Positions 46,546 through 57,522 of a stretch of 64,000 nucleotides of DNA are shown one piece after another. The position numbers and the translations under genes are program-made. How positions within the stretch are numbered: the stretch's first letter is position 1; the number at the start of each line of letters is the position of its first letter. The notes under the pieces were generated by a model. It was not told the DNA's origin, did no database searches, and saw only the letters and a list, made by a program, of their open reading frames with translations. Origin of the DNA: Bryobacteraceae bacterium. Lineage in GTDB: Bacteria; Acidobacteriota; Terriglobia; Bryobacterales; Bryobacteraceae. The DNA lies in assembly GCA_026002855.1 (NCBI GenBank), contig BPGD01000001.1:1825972-1889971 (forward strand), in the 5' to 3' direction.

Positions 46546-47415
46546 CTACTCCTTTTCGATGTCGCGATGGGTCAGCCGGACCCAATAGCCGGCCTTTTTC
46601 AGCCGCCGCTGCACCTCGCCGGCGATCATCACCGAGCGGTGCCGCCCGCCGGTGCAGCCGAAGGCGATGGTGAGGTAGCTCTTGCCCTCGGCCACGTAAT
46701 GAGGAATCAGGTACAGCAACAACGAGGTGATGCGTTCCAGGAACTCGCCCGTCTGCGGGAAGCTCTTCACATAACGGGCCACCGCCTGATGCCGGCCGGT
46801 GAGGCGCTTGAGCTCCGGAATGTAGTTCGGATTCGGCAGGAATCGGACGTCAAACACGAGGTCGCTTTCCGGCGGCAGCCCGTGCTTGAATCCGAAACTC
46901 ATCACGTAGATCTGAAGCCCGGATTCGTCCTCGGCGCAGAAGGTCTCCGCCACCTTGCGCCGCAGCTCATGAACGTTCAGCTCGCTTGTGTTGATGACGT
47001 AATCAGCCAGCTCGCGGATGCCCGCCAGTTGCTGCCGCTCCAGCCGCACGCTTCGCAGCAGACTGCGCGCGCCGCCCAGCGGATGAGGCCGCCGTGTTTC
47101 GCTGTAGCGGCGGACCAGCGCCTCTTCGTCGGCTTCCAGAAACACCAGCCGTGTTCGCAGCTTCTTGCGGACGCCCGCGATGATCTCCGGCAGCCGGTGC
47201 AGATGCTCCCGCTCGCGGATGTCCACCACCAGGGCCGCGCGCCGGATGTTGGGCGAGTCCCGGGTCAGTTCGGCGAACTTCGGAATCAGGTCGACCGGCA
47301 GGTTGTCGACCGCATAATAGCCGTGGTCCTCGAGCGCCTTCAGGACGGTTCCCTTGCCCGATCCGCTCAGGCCGGTGATGATCACCAGCTCGGGCGCAGG
47401 GAACCGTCGCGCCAT
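46546..47415 (-). CDS. rapZ: RNase adapter/nucleotide-binding protein RapZ (YvcJ)
   Basis: A 289-residue P-loop protein. Walker A ITGLSGSGKGTVLKALED (about residues 13-30), then DNLPVDLIPKF, VVDIRERE, VFLEADEEALVRRYSETRRPHPL, and the C-terminal SFGFKHGLPPESDLVFDVRFLPNPNYIPELKRLTG and AFGCTGGRHRSV. In enterobacteria it delivers GlmZ/GlmY to RNase E; elsewhere it binds UDP-GlcNAc and nucleotides. Two bases after hpf, in the classic rpoN-hpf-rapZ order. Confidence 0.95.
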   Translation of the reverse strand: MARRFPAPELVIITGLSGSGKGTVLKALEDHGYYAVDNLPVDLIPKFAELTRDSPNIRRAALVVDIREREHLHRLPEIIAGVRKKLRTRLVFLEADEEALVRRYSETRRPHPLGGARSLLRSVRLERQQLAGIRELADYVINTSELNVHELRRKVAETFCAEDESGLQIYVMSFGFKHGLPPESDLVFDVRFLPNPNYIPELKRLTGRHQAVARYVKSFPQTGEFLERITSLLLYLIPHYVAEGKSYLTIAFGCTGGRHRSVMIAGEVQRRLKKAGYWVRLTHRDIEKE

Positions 47416-47417
47416 GG

Positions 47418-48029
47418 TCAGGCTTCCACCAGGTCCACCGCGCCGTCGCTGCGCCGGATCAGGATCTGGAGCCGGTCCGTGTCCGCGTCGCGGTAGACCA
47501 GGTAATCCCGGCCGTCCTCCATCGCCAGCATCGCTTCTTCCAGCGTCATCGGCTTGCCATTGGTGCGCGCCGACGCCCGGACCACGCGCGCCGGCCGCAG
47601 CTCCTCGGCCTCCGGCTCAACCGGCGCCGCCGCCTTCTTTGCTTTCTTCGCCCTGCGCCCGGCGGCAGGTTCTTCAGCCGCTTCCACGGTTTCGGCCGCC
47701 GCCAGCGCCTCTTCCTTGCGCGGCGACTTCGAGCGCTTCAGCTCGCGCTTCTTCTCGAGCAGCCTCAGCGCCTGCTTTTCCACCTTCTCCACCGCGTCCA
47801 TGATGGCGGTGAACTGGTCCGGCGCGGAGCTCTTGCCGAACAGCGTGTGGTCGTAAAAGTTTACCCGCACTTCGGCATGGCGGAGGTGCCGTTCTTCGGT
47901 CAGAATGACCTGAGCGCCTTTTTCGCCCCGCCGCTCGAGCAGCTTCGAGAGGCGGGCAAACGCCATCGCGAGCTTGCGCTCCTGCGAGGGAGTCAGCTTG
48001 TCCTGTTTTCCGGTGAATGTGATCTTCAT
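47418..48029 (-). CDS. hpf: Ribosome hibernation-promoting factor HPF, long form
   Basis: A 203-residue protein. Residues 1-95 form the S30AE domain (MKITFTGKQDKLTPSQERKLAMAFARLSKLL...VRVNFYDHTLFGKSSAPDQFTAIMDAVEKVEKQ). A charged, Ala/Lys-rich linker (about 98-150) connects it to the C-terminal dimerisation domain (KPMTLEEAMLAMEDGRDYLVYRDADTDRLQILIRRSDGAVDLVEA), which links two 70S ribosomes into inactive 100S particles. This long form is usual outside gamma-proteobacteria. Sits 55 bases after rpoN. Confidence 0.94.
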   Translation of the reverse strand: MKITFTGKQDKLTPSQERKLAMAFARLSKLLERRGEKGAQVILTEERHLRHAEVRVNFYDHTLFGKSSAPDQFTAIMDAVEKVEKQALRLLEKKRELKRSKSPRKEEALAAAETVEAAEEPAAGRRAKKAKKAAAPVEPEAEELRPARVVRASARTNGKPMTLEEAMLAMEDGRDYLVYRDADTDRLQILIRRSDGAVDLVEA

Positions 48030-48084
48030 GGGCGTTGCCTTTCCATTCCCGGCGCCAGACGCGTCCGCGCGAGGGGCCTGCGCA

Positions 48085-49665
48085 TCAGTCCTTCACGCGG
48101 CGGTGGTGCGTCGAGGGAATCTTCATGTCCTCCCGGTACTTGGCCACGGTGCGCCGTGTCACCTGGATCCCCTGCCCTTGCAGCGCTTCGGCGATCTGTT
48201 CGTCGGTGAGGGGCCGGCGCGGATCCTCCTCCTCGATCATCTTCTTCACCATCCGCTTCAGCGTCAGCAGCGGGATCGATCCCCCCGACGGGCCCTGTAC
48301 CGCTTCGGAGAAGAAAAACCGCAGCTCGAAGACGCCCTGCGGCGTGTGCGCGTACTTGTTGGCCACCGCCCGGCTCACCGTCGAGGGGTGCACCCCGATC
48401 TCCTCGGCCACCTCTTTGATCATCATCGGCCGCAGCGCGTCGATGCCGTTTTCCAGGAACTCCCGTTGGCGCCGCACGATCGCTTCGCACACCTTGAGGA
48501 TCGTCTGCCGCCGCTGTTCGATGTTGCGAATCAGTTGCAGCGCAGACTGGTAGCGCTCCTTGACGTAATTCCGCGTCGCCCGGTCGGCCGCCTGCCCCGG
48601 TTCCAGCAGCCGGCGGTAGCTGCCATTGATCCGCAGCGGGGGCAGGTCCTCGTCGGCGATCTGGATGACGTACTCGTCCCCGTTCTTGAATATGTAGACG
48701 TCCGGCTCCACCTGCCGCGCCCCGGGCCCCGAGTACTTCAGCCCCGGTTTGGGATCCAGATGCCGGATCACGTCGAGCGCGATCTCGATGTGTTCCTGCG
48801 GCCGGCCCAGCAGCCGCGCCAGTTCCTTCACGCTGCGCGACTCGACCAGCTTCAGGTGGTCCCGCACGATCTGCCACGCCACCCCGTCGCGCGCCCCGCG
48901 GTTTTCCAGTTGCAGCAGCAGGCACTCCTGCAACGAACGCGCTCCCACGCCAGCCGGATCCAGCCGCTGCACCGCCTTCAGCGCTTCCTCGAGCGCCGCC
49001 TGCGACAGCCCTTCCGAGGCGGCAATCTCTTCCAGCGGCACCGAAAGGTAACCGGTCTCGTCCAGGTTGCCGATGATCGCGTCGGCCGCCGCGCGGACTT
49101 CATCGTCCAGCACCACCAGCGCCAACTGCTGCCGCAGGTGCTCGCTGAGCGTCACCGGCGCGGAAAGGAACAGCTCGAAGGAGGGCTTTTCCGGATCCTC
49201 GGTGCCCGGCGCGCGGAAGCCCGGATCCATCCATTCTTCGAAATAATCGCCGAAATCGACCTGCTCAAAAGGATCGGCGGCTTTCTCGGCCTCGGCCGCT
49301 GCTCCCTCTTCGAGCGGGGCTGATTCTGTCTCGGCCTCGCCCACGGCGGCGCCTTCCCCGGTGCGAGTCAGCTCGCCGGCTTCCTCGGCCGCTTCTTCCA
49401 CCGCGGCCCGGGTCACCGCCAGGACTTCCGTGTCCGAAGGGTTCGGATCGCGCTCGGCTTCCAGCAGCGCCTGAACCTCTTCAGGCGTCAGCTCCTCGCC
49501 GTCCTCGTTGACCTCCAGAACCGGATTCTCGGCGATCTCCTGGACGATTTTTTCCCGGAGCTCCAGCTTGTTCAACTGGAGCACCGTGACCATCTGCACG
49601 AGCCCGGGCGTCAGGATCTGCTGCTGCTTGACTCCCAGTTGCAGTCGCTGCGAGATCAGGCTCAT
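48085..49665 (-). CDS. rpoN: RNA polymerase sigma-54 factor RpoN
   Basis: A 526-residue alternative sigma factor. Region I is Gln/Leu-rich ([39 protein letters not shown]), region II is acidic (about residues 60-150), then the core-binding and HTH regions ([35 protein letters not shown]). The C-terminal RpoN box [15 protein letters not shown]-type ([22 protein letters not shown]) recognises -24/-12 promoters. It needs an AAA+ activator such as the one at 9880. First gene of rpoN-hpf-rapZ-nadA-moaA. Confidence 0.96.
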   Translation of the reverse strand: MSLISQRLQLGVKQQQILTPGLVQMVTVLQLNKLELREKIVQEIAENPVLEVNEDGEELTPEEVQALLEAERDPNPSDTEVLAVTRAAVEEAAEEAGELTRTGEGAAVGEAETESAPLEEGAAAEAEKAADPFEQVDFGDYFEEWMDPGFRAPGTEDPEKPSFELFLSAPVTLSEHLRQQLALVVLDDEVRAAADAIIGNLDETGYLSVPLEEIAASEGLSQAALEEALKAVQRLDPAGVGARSLQECLLLQLENRGARDGVAWQIVRDHLKLVESRSVKELARLLGRPQEHIEIALDVIRHLDPKPGLKYSGPGARQVEPDVYIFKNGDEYVIQIADEDLPPLRINGSYRRLLEPGQAADRATRNYVKERYQSALQLIRNIEQRRQTILKVCEAIVRRQREFLENGIDALRPMMIKEVAEEIGVHPSTVSRAVANKYAHTPQGVFELRFFFSEAVQGPSGGSIPLLTLKRMVKKMIEEEDPRRPLTDEQIAEALQGQGIQVTRRTVAKYREDMKIPSTHHRRVKD

Positions 49666-49837
49666 CTGCCCCCATCATACCCCACGCCGCCCGGAATCCG
49701 GCCCGGAATTCGCCTCGGTCTGCGCCGGCCGGATCCCTGCCTTGCGCCTGCGGCTTTTGTCCCGGGCCTGACATCGGATGCGCCGCCCGAAAGCCGCGAG
49801 TAGGGAATCGACACCGCGGAAAGACCCGCCCGCCCGG

Positions 49838-51514
<1,677 letters not shown>

Positions 51515-51589
51515 GGTGACCTCTTTTCGACTACGACCCCTTGTTCGGCGTCTTCCTATCCTACACCACGGCACGGATCCGCATCGCGT

Positions 51590-53329
51590 TCACGCGCGGC
51601 CGATCCGGCCCAGTTCTTCCAGCAACCGCATGGCCGTTTCCGCATCGCCGGCGCGCTCGGCGTCCTGAATCCTGCGGCGCAGCTCGCCGCGCCGCGCTTC
51701 CCTTTCCGCCGCCGCCAGCTTGCGCACACAGGAGACGGCGAGTTCGGTCGTATATTTTTCTTCCAGCGTGTCGTCGGCCAGCGTCAGCCAGGCCAGCCGC
51801 TCGCGGTCCGCATCGGCGAGCCGCGCCTCCACGGCCTGATACGTGACCGGCTCGCCGGCTTCCACCATCCGCCGGATCGTTTCAAAAATCCCATGGGAGG
51901 CCGAACGCCCGAGCACGCTCAGCTCTCCCAACACCGGCGCAATCTCGGCCCGCGCCTCGGCGTCGTGCAGCAGCGCGTGCAGCAGCAGCACCTCGTTCGG
52001 ATCCGGCACCGGCTGCTCCTTCTTCGGCGCCGCCCGGCGCCGCTCGGCCGCCGCCTTACGGAATTCATCGAGCACGATGTCCGGCTCCATGCGGAGATAT
52101 TCGGCCACGTCGTTGGCCACGGCCAGCCGGTCCAGCCGGTCCGGCATCCGCTGGATGGCCGGCAGCAGGAACTGGAACGCCGCCACGCGGCCCTCCGGCT
52201 TGCGCAGGTCAAAGCGCGCGCGCGCGCGGTCCGCCAGCCAGTGAAAATAACTGCGCGCCGACGCGAGCGCCCGCCGGTAGGCGTCGGCACCGTGGGCGCG
52301 GATGTATTCGTCCGGATCCATGCCGCCGCCAGGCTCCAGCACCTGCACGCGCACGCCTTCCTCAAGCAGCACCGGAATGTACTTCTCCGTCGCCGCCGCC
52401 CCGGCGCGGTCGGCGTCGAAATTCAGCACCACTTCCGGCGCATGGCGCCGCAGGCTGCGCACCTGAAGAGGCGTCAGCGACGTGCCGCACACGGCCACCA
52501 CATGGCGCACGCCCGCGCTCCAGACGCCGATCGCGTCCATGTAGCCTTCCACGAGCACCGCGCGTCCTTCCTCCTCGATCGCCTTCCTCGCCCGGTTCAG
52601 GTTGTACAGGATCTGTCCCTTCCTGTATATCGGCGTCTCCGGGCTGTTCATGTACTTCGGCTCCTCGCCTTCGGCCAGGGCGCGCCCGCCGAAGCCCACC
52701 AGCTTGCCGGATTCCGAGTGGATGGGAAACATCAGCCGCCCTCGGAAACGGTCATAAAAGCCCGTCCCGTCGTTGCGGCGCAGCACCAGCCCGCTCTCTT
52801 CCATCAGCTCATGCGAAAAGCCGGCGCGCTCGAAGGCGCGCACCAGCATCTGGCCGCTGCGGTCGCTCAGCCCCAGCCCGAACTCCTGCGCCGCGGACCG
52901 GCTCACGCCGCGCCGCTCCAGATAGTCCCGCGCCTCGCGCCCCGCGGCCGAATCGAGCAGTTCCCCAAACAGCCGTGCCGCCAGCTCGTGCATTTCATAC
53001 AGCGCCGCCCGCCGGCGCGTCTCCTCGTCGCCGTGGCCAGCCTGCTTCGGCAGCGGAATCCCGTTGCGTTCAGCCAGCAGCTTCACCGCTTCCCAGAAGG
53101 TGAGCCGCTCGATCTCCATGACGAACTTGATCACGTCCCCGCCCGCGCCGCAACCGAAGCACTTGTAAAACTGGTGCGTCGAATGCACGCTGAACGACGG
53201 CGTCTTCTCCGGATGAAAGGGGCACAGCCCGGTGTAGCGCGGCCCCGCGCCGGCCCGCTTCAGCCGCACATATTCGCCCACCACACGGACAATATCGACC
53301 GAGGATTTCAGTTGCTCGATGAAGTCCAT
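51590..53329 (-). CDS. dnaG: DNA primase DnaG
   Basis: A 579-residue primase. The CHC2 zinc finger is at C36-x2-H39 and C57-x2-C60 (LCPFHPEKTPSFSVHSTHQFYKCFGCGAGGDVIKF). The catalytic core and Toprim domain follow (AVLVEGYMDAIGVWSAGV, LNFDADRAGAAATEKYI, PDEYIRAHGADAYRRAL), then the C-terminal helicase-binding domain with low similarity. ATG 53329 begins the conserved MDFIEQLKSSVDIVRVVGEYVRLKR. It is followed by rpoD in the same direction. Confidence 0.96.
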   Translation of the reverse strand: MDFIEQLKSSVDIVRVVGEYVRLKRAGAGPRYTGLCPFHPEKTPSFSVHSTHQFYKCFGCGAGGDVIKFVMEIERLTFWEAVKLLAERNGIPLPKQAGHGDEETRRRAALYEMHELAARLFGELLDSAAGREARDYLERRGVSRSAAQEFGLGLSDRSGQMLVRAFERAGFSHELMEESGLVLRRNDGTGFYDRFRGRLMFPIHSESGKLVGFGGRALAEGEEPKYMNSPETPIYRKGQILYNLNRARKAIEEEGRAVLVEGYMDAIGVWSAGVRHVVAVCGTSLTPLQVRSLRRHAPEVVLNFDADRAGAAATEKYIPVLLEEGVRVQVLEPGGGMDPDEYIRAHGADAYRRALASARSYFHWLADRARARFDLRKPEGRVAAFQFLLPAIQRMPDRLDRLAVANDVAEYLRMEPDIVLDEFRKAAAERRRAAPKKEQPVPDPNEVLLLHALLHDAEARAEIAPVLGELSVLGRSASHGIFETIRRMVEAGEPVTYQAVEARLADADRERLAWLTLADDTLEEKYTTELAVSCVRKLAAAEREARRGELRRRIQDAERAGDAETAMRLLEELGRIGRA

Positions 53330-53391
53330 GGCCGCCCTTGTCCCCGTCGCTCTCCCATTATCCCGCCGCGCCACGCCCCGGAGCGTTGCCT

Positions 53392-54039
53392 TCAGCGCTC
53401 CGCACCATAGACGGCCACCAGCGCCTTCGACAGGCCCAGCACGCGCTCATGCAGGATTCGCGCCCCGGGAAACAGCGCCTGCATCGCGCCTTCATCCAGC
53501 AGGCGCACCTCCTCGACGCAATGCCGCAGGAAATACTCCTTGCGGTCCGCCGGCAGGCGCGAAACAAGCGCCCACAGCGAGGCGCGCGGCACGATTACGC
53601 GCTGCCAGCGGTGCGGCAGCCAGTGCACCAGCGGCGTGTACAGGTGCGGCTCGACGGGAAAACGCGCGTCCGGCGTCTCGATGAAATACCGCTTTCCCGT
53701 CCGCCGCACCTCGCCCGCAAAGCGTTCCATCGCCTCCTGCGAGCCGAGATGCTCGATCACCGAATTGCTGAAGACGAGATCGAAGCAGCGGTCCGGGAAC
53801 GGCAGCGCCGTGCCATCTCCGCAGACGACATCGACGCCCGGCGGCGGCTTCTCCACCGCCCGCGGCGTGTTCAGCAACACCAGCCGCGGCCGCACCGGAC
53901 ACAGCTCCCAGATGGCCGGCGTGCCGCCCACGTCCAGCACCAGCCAGTCCGGCCGGATGTCGAACAATCCGGCCAGCATCAGCATCCGCTTCCGCCGGAA
54001 GTGCCGGCCCACGCGTTCGAGCGCGCGCAGCGCGTCCAT
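53392..54039 (-). CDS. SAM-dependent methyltransferase (class I)
   Basis: A 215-residue enzyme with the class-I fold: LVLDVGGTPAIWELCP (motif I, about residues 33-48), VVCGDGTALPFPDRCFDLVFSNSVIEHLGSQEAMERFAGEVRR (motifs II-III, about 75-117), YFIETPDARFPVEPHLYTPLVHWLPHRWQR. This resembles Methyltransf_11 enzymes for small molecules or glycan biosynthesis. No partner genes identify the substrate. Confidence 0.85.
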   Translation of the reverse strand: MDALRALERVGRHFRRKRMLMLAGLFDIRPDWLVLDVGGTPAIWELCPVRPRLVLLNTPRAVEKPPPGVDVVCGDGTALPFPDRCFDLVFSNSVIEHLGSQEAMERFAGEVRRTGKRYFIETPDARFPVEPHLYTPLVHWLPHRWQRVIVPRASLWALVSRLPADRKEYFLRHCVEEVRLLDEGAMQALFPGARILHERVLGLSKALVAVYGAER

Positions 54040-54065
54040 GTCCCGTAGTGTAAGGGGGCCGGGGC

Positions 54066-54512
54066 TCAGAGATTTTCGTCCAGCCGCTCGGCCAGCTCGC
54101 GGAAGTAGGGATGCCGCGCTTCGCTCTTCAGTTTCGCTACGAACTGCTCGGCCCAGCGCAGGTGCTCGTTTTCGAACTTCTCGAGCACGTCGGCCGGCTC
54201 GCCATCGGCCAGCAGCTTGGCATAAAACAGCAGCAGCAGCCCCAGATGGTCCGCCGGCTCGTTCTTCGCCGCCGGCTCAAACCCGTAGCGGCGGTACCAG
54301 GCCAGCGCCCGGTGGTGCGAGTCGCCAAAGAGTTGCGGCGGCTTGCCTTCCTCCTGCTCGTAAACCGACTGCCACAACGGACACGGCGATCCCTGCGGAT
54401 TGAAAAAGAGCCGGTAGTATTCGATGGCCGCCTCCTGCTCTTCGGGCGGCTTCAGCAGCCCCTGGCCCAGTTCGGCGTACAACTGGGCCAGGCGCTCGCG
54501 CATTTCGCTCAT
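54066..54512 (-). CDS. TorD-family redox-enzyme chaperone
   Basis: A 148-residue all-helical protein. It shows the family signature NEPADHLGLLLLFYAKLL (E-P-x-D-H-x-x-x-x-L) near residue 84, plus YYRLFFNPQGSPCPLWQSVYEQEEGK and the C-terminal EHLRWAEQFVAKLKSEARHPYFRELAERL. Such chaperones bind the Tat signal of molybdoenzymes and help insert the cofactor. The start overlaps the molybdoenzyme stop by four bases (ATGA), so it is the dedicated chaperone for that enzyme. Confidence 0.92.
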   Translation of the reverse strand: MSEMRERLAQLYAELGQGLLKPPEEQEAAIEYYRLFFNPQGSPCPLWQSVYEQEEGKPPQLFGDSHHRALAWYRRYGFEPAAKNEPADHLGLLLLFYAKLLADGEPADVLEKFENEHLRWAEQFVAKLKSEARHPYFRELAERLDENL

Positions 54513-56749
54513 AAGGGTTCAATACTACAGACGGCATCCATGATGCAGGAGGAGCCGCCGTAGTTGCCCGCCGCCACGAAATCGTCGATGGAGGCATCGG
54601 GGATCAGGTCGCCGTCCCGCGCGCCGACGCCGCCGGCCAGGCTCAGCGCCCGGGAGACGTGGCCGAAGCCATGCGCCACCATCACCACGTCGGGCGGCAC
54701 CGTCTCGCTCAGGTGCGCCGGCAGCTCGATCTGGCCGGCACGCGACCGCACCAGAACCTTTTGCCCTTCGGCGATCCCGTGCTTTTTCGCCAGCGCCGGG
54801 TTGATGATGGCCGCGTTGGTCGGGAACATCTCGTGCAGGATCGAGTTGTTCTCGGTCGTGTTGCGGCGGTGAACCGCCGGAATGAAGGTCATGTAGTAAT
54901 AGGGATAGTGCTCGTTGGGCTGGTCCCGCTTCGGAATCCACTTCGGCAGCGGATCGGCGCCCTTGGCCACAAACTGCGGCACGTAAATCTGGCACTTGCC
55001 GTCAGCGCCCGCCACGCTGACAAAGGTCGTCCGCGGGACAAAAGGCTGCGGCTTTTCGACCAGTCCCTTGGCGGCGAAGTCGGCGAAGTTTTCGCCCAGC
55101 CCGGCGCGCCTCACTTTCTCGTCGAGCAGCGTCGAAGGGTTGATCCAGCTCCCGTCCGGCGTCTTGAAGTAGTCCGGGCAGAGCCGCTTGCCGAGCTCGA
55201 TGGCCACATACGCGATCGACTTGGCTTCGAAGATCGGGGCGGAGACGGCCTTCCGCGCCACCGTCTGCGGATACTTGGCGATGTAGTCCCGCGCCACCGC
55301 GTCGTTGCCTTCCAGGTACATCGCCGAAGGCAGAACGATGTCGGCCAGCGTCACCGTGTCGGTGGGCAGGAAGTCCATCACCACGGTGAAATCCACCGTC
55401 TTCAGCGCCTCCACCATCTTCAGCGGGCTGGGGAAGCCCAGGATGGTGTACGCGTTCCAGAAGGAGAATTTGATCATGCCGGGATACTTGTTCAGCATCC
55501 CGTCGGCCAGCGTGGAGAAGATGCCGGCATCGACCTCATTCACCAGCGGCAGCTTGTCGCGCCCGTCCACGCGCCGGCCCTTCTTCGGCGGGTACGCCGG
55601 CGGAGGATAGATGGCGTCGACTCCCGGAATGCTGTGCATCCGCGGGAAGTAGCGGCCGCCCGGACGGTCAATCGTTCCGGCGAGGATGTTCAGGATCGAG
55701 ATCGCATGCACCAGTTGCGTGCTGTTCATGTAATTGGCGCACAGGCTCTTCTTGTGCGCCGGGGCGATCGCCGGCCCGTTCGAGGCAAACTCGCGCGCAA
55801 TGCGGCGGATGACGTCCGCCTTCACCCCGCTGATCTGCTCGGCCCATTCCGGCGTGTACTGGGCAAAATGCGTGCGGATTTCCGTCTCGTACTTGCCGAA
55901 ATTCGTGTAATTGTCGACAAATTCCCTGTTGTACAGGTTCTCGCTCAGGATCACCTGGATCATCGCCAGCGCCACCGCCAGATCCGTGCCCGGCTTGATG
56001 GTGATCCACTCATTGGCGAACCGGCTGGTGGCCGTGTAGTTGGGCGAAAAATGCACGACCTTGGCGCCGTTTTCCCGGGCCTTGACAATGCCGGTGGCGT
56101 AGGCGAGTTTCGCCTTCGCCAGGATGTCCCAGCCGAACAGGAGAATGTACTTCGAGTTCTCGAAATCATTGCACCAGGTTTTTGCGCCCGTCGTGTACTT
56201 CTGGATGATCATGTCCGTCTGGAAGCACTCGTCCCGGTGGTCGACCCGGTTCACCACGCCCATTGCGTTCATGAAGCGCGCCCAGAGGTCCGGCGACGGC
56301 AGCGTCACAAAAAGCAGCGCTTCCGTGCCGTAGGTGTCAATGGTCTGCTTCATGCGGAAAGCGATCTCGTCGAGCGCCTCCTGCCACGAAATGCGCACCC
56401 AGCCGGGATCTTCATGGAGCCCCTTGCGGGGATTGGTGCGCTTCATCGGGTATTTCAGCCGGTCGGGGTCGTAAAGCTGCATCGCTCCCGCCGCGCCCTT
56501 GCCGCAGAGATGCCCGCCGCCGGAAACGTCCCCGGGCAGCCCCTCCAGGAAGCGCAACTTCCCGTCCTGCACCCACGCCTGGATGCCGCAGGCCGGCGAG
56601 CAGATGCCGCAGGCGGTCACGATCCGCGTCATCCCCGCAGGCGCGCCCGATGCGCGCTGGAAATAGTCCTCAAACGCGCCCAGCGCCGCCGGCGCCCCAG
56701 CCAGCCCTGCGCCCGTCGTCTTCAACCAGTCTCTTCTCGTCAGTGCCAT
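54509..56749 (-). CDS. Molybdopterin oxidoreductase, DMSO-reductase superfamily catalytic subunit (PsrA/PhsA-like)
   Basis: A 746-residue periplasmic enzyme. Tat signal TRRDWLKTTGAGLAGAPAALGA (Arg-Arg at 5-6). [4Fe-4S] ligands C47, C50, C54 and C82 (CGICSPACGIQ ... GGHLCGKG). The Mo region includes HRDECFQTD, with C175 in the position of the Cys ligand of PsrA-like enzymes. The C-terminal molybdopterin-dinucleotide-binding domain (FPTNAAIINPALAKKHGIAEGQKVLVRSRAGQIELPAHLSETVPPDVVMVAHGFGH) ends the protein. ATG 56749 has AGGAGG five bases upstream. The substrate (polysulfide, thiosulfate, tetrathionate, arsenic or other) is not settled by sequence. No membrane anchor gene is adjacent. Confidence 0.92.
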   Translation of the reverse strand: MALTRRDWLKTTGAGLAGAPAALGAFEDYFQRASGAPAGMTRIVTACGICSPACGIQAWVQDGKLRFLEGLPGDVSGGGHLCGKGAAGAMQLYDPDRLKYPMKRTNPRKGLHEDPGWVRISWQEALDEIAFRMKQTIDTYGTEALLFVTLPSPDLWARFMNAMGVVNRVDHRDECFQTDMIIQKYTTGAKTWCNDFENSKYILLFGWDILAKAKLAYATGIVKARENGAKVVHFSPNYTATSRFANEWITIKPGTDLAVALAMIQVILSENLYNREFVDNYTNFGKYETEIRTHFAQYTPEWAEQISGVKADVIRRIAREFASNGPAIAPAHKKSLCANYMNSTQLVHAISILNILAGTIDRPGGRYFPRMHSIPGVDAIYPPPAYPPKKGRRVDGRDKLPLVNEVDAGIFSTLADGMLNKYPGMIKFSFWNAYTILGFPSPLKMVEALKTVDFTVVMDFLPTDTVTLADIVLPSAMYLEGNDAVARDYIAKYPQTVARKAVSAPIFEAKSIAYVAIELGKRLCPDYFKTPDGSWINPSTLLDEKVRRAGLGENFADFAAKGLVEKPQPFVPRTTFVSVAGADGKCQIYVPQFVAKGADPLPKWIPKRDQPNEHYPYYYMTFIPAVHRRNTTENNSILHEMFPTNAAIINPALAKKHGIAEGQKVLVRSRAGQIELPAHLSETVPPDVVMVAHGFGHVSRALSLAGGVGARDGDLIPDASIDDFVAAGNYGGSSCIMDAVCSIEPL

Positions 56750-56763
56750 GGCTGCCTCCTCTT

Positions 56764-57318
56764 TCACCCTTTCACCGGAAACGGATCCTTCACGAAGCGG
56801 ATCTTCGGCCGCGTCTGCCGCGGCGGCGCGAAGTTCTCCGTCGTCTCCGAACCCTTGCCGCGGATCTCATCCCAGGGGCCGTATTTCAGCGCCCCGGTCG
56901 GGCACAGGGTCACACAGGCCGGATCCAGCCCCTGCTCCAGCCGGTCAAAGCACATCGTGCACTTGTCCATCTTCCGCGTCCGCAGATTGAACTGCGGCGC
57001 CCCGTAAGGACAGAACATGGCGCACTGCTGGCAGCCCACGCACTTGTCCTGGTCAATCAGCACCACGCCGTCTTCCTCGCGCCGCCAGATCGCCTTCACC
57101 GGGCAGACCTTCATGCACCATGCGTTCTCGCAGTGGTTGCACGCCCCGGTCAGCGACTGCTGCCGCACCTGGGGGAATACCCCCATCGTGTACACCCTCA
57201 CCTGCCGGCGCCGCACCCCGACGCCGGTCTCCACCTGGTTCCACATCTTGCAGGCCGATTCACACGCCCTGCATTCGATGCATAGCTTTTCATCGATCAG
57301 CCAGCCGTATGCTTGCAT
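56764..57318 (-). CDS. Four-cluster [4Fe-4S] ferredoxin subunit (DmsB/PsrB-like)
   Basis: A 184-residue electron-transfer subunit with four Cys clusters: CIECRACESACKMWN (residues about 13-27), CNHCENAWCMKVCPVKAI, CVGCQQCAMFCPYGAP and CTMCFDRLEQGLDPACVTLCPTGAL. It has no signal peptide, as usual for subunits carried across by the Tat-tagged partner. Start ATG 57318 (MQAYGWLIDEK) with GGGAG upstream. The stop is 15 bases before the molybdoenzyme start. Its control region (57400-57505) is rich in repeats. Confidence 0.94.
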   Translation of the reverse strand: MQAYGWLIDEKLCIECRACESACKMWNQVETGVGVRRRQVRVYTMGVFPQVRQQSLTGACNHCENAWCMKVCPVKAIWRREEDGVVLIDQDKCVGCQQCAMFCPYGAPQFNLRTRKMDKCTMCFDRLEQGLDPACVTLCPTGALKYGPWDEIRGKGSETTENFAPPRQTRPKIRFVKDPFPVKG

Positions 57319-57439
57319 AGAATGACTCCCGTCAGAGCAGTCTGAGCCGCTTCCGCCCAAGCAATTGCCGGCCCATTCAAGAGTATCAGGTCTTTTATCT
57401 CGGACTTGTGGACAACTTCAACACACGACGCAGGGCCAA

Positions 57440-57502
57440 GGGGATTTCGCGCAAAAATTGCACGATTGCTTCGCGCAAAATCCCCCATATGCAAAGTTTG
57501 CA
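57440..57502. promoter_or_regulatory. Nested repeats upstream of the molybdoenzyme operon
   Basis: Two copies of TTCGCGCAAAA (57446-57456, 57470-57480) lie 24 bases apart in direct orientation. They are enclosed by a perfect inverted repeat GGGGATTT/AAATCCCC (57440-57447, 57478-57485). A second palindrome, TGCAAA-G-TTTGCA, occupies 57490-57502. The layout suits a multi-site operator or a decayed repeat element. Confidence 0.5.
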
Positions 57503-57522
57503 CTGCGTGCTGCTTCGCACTC

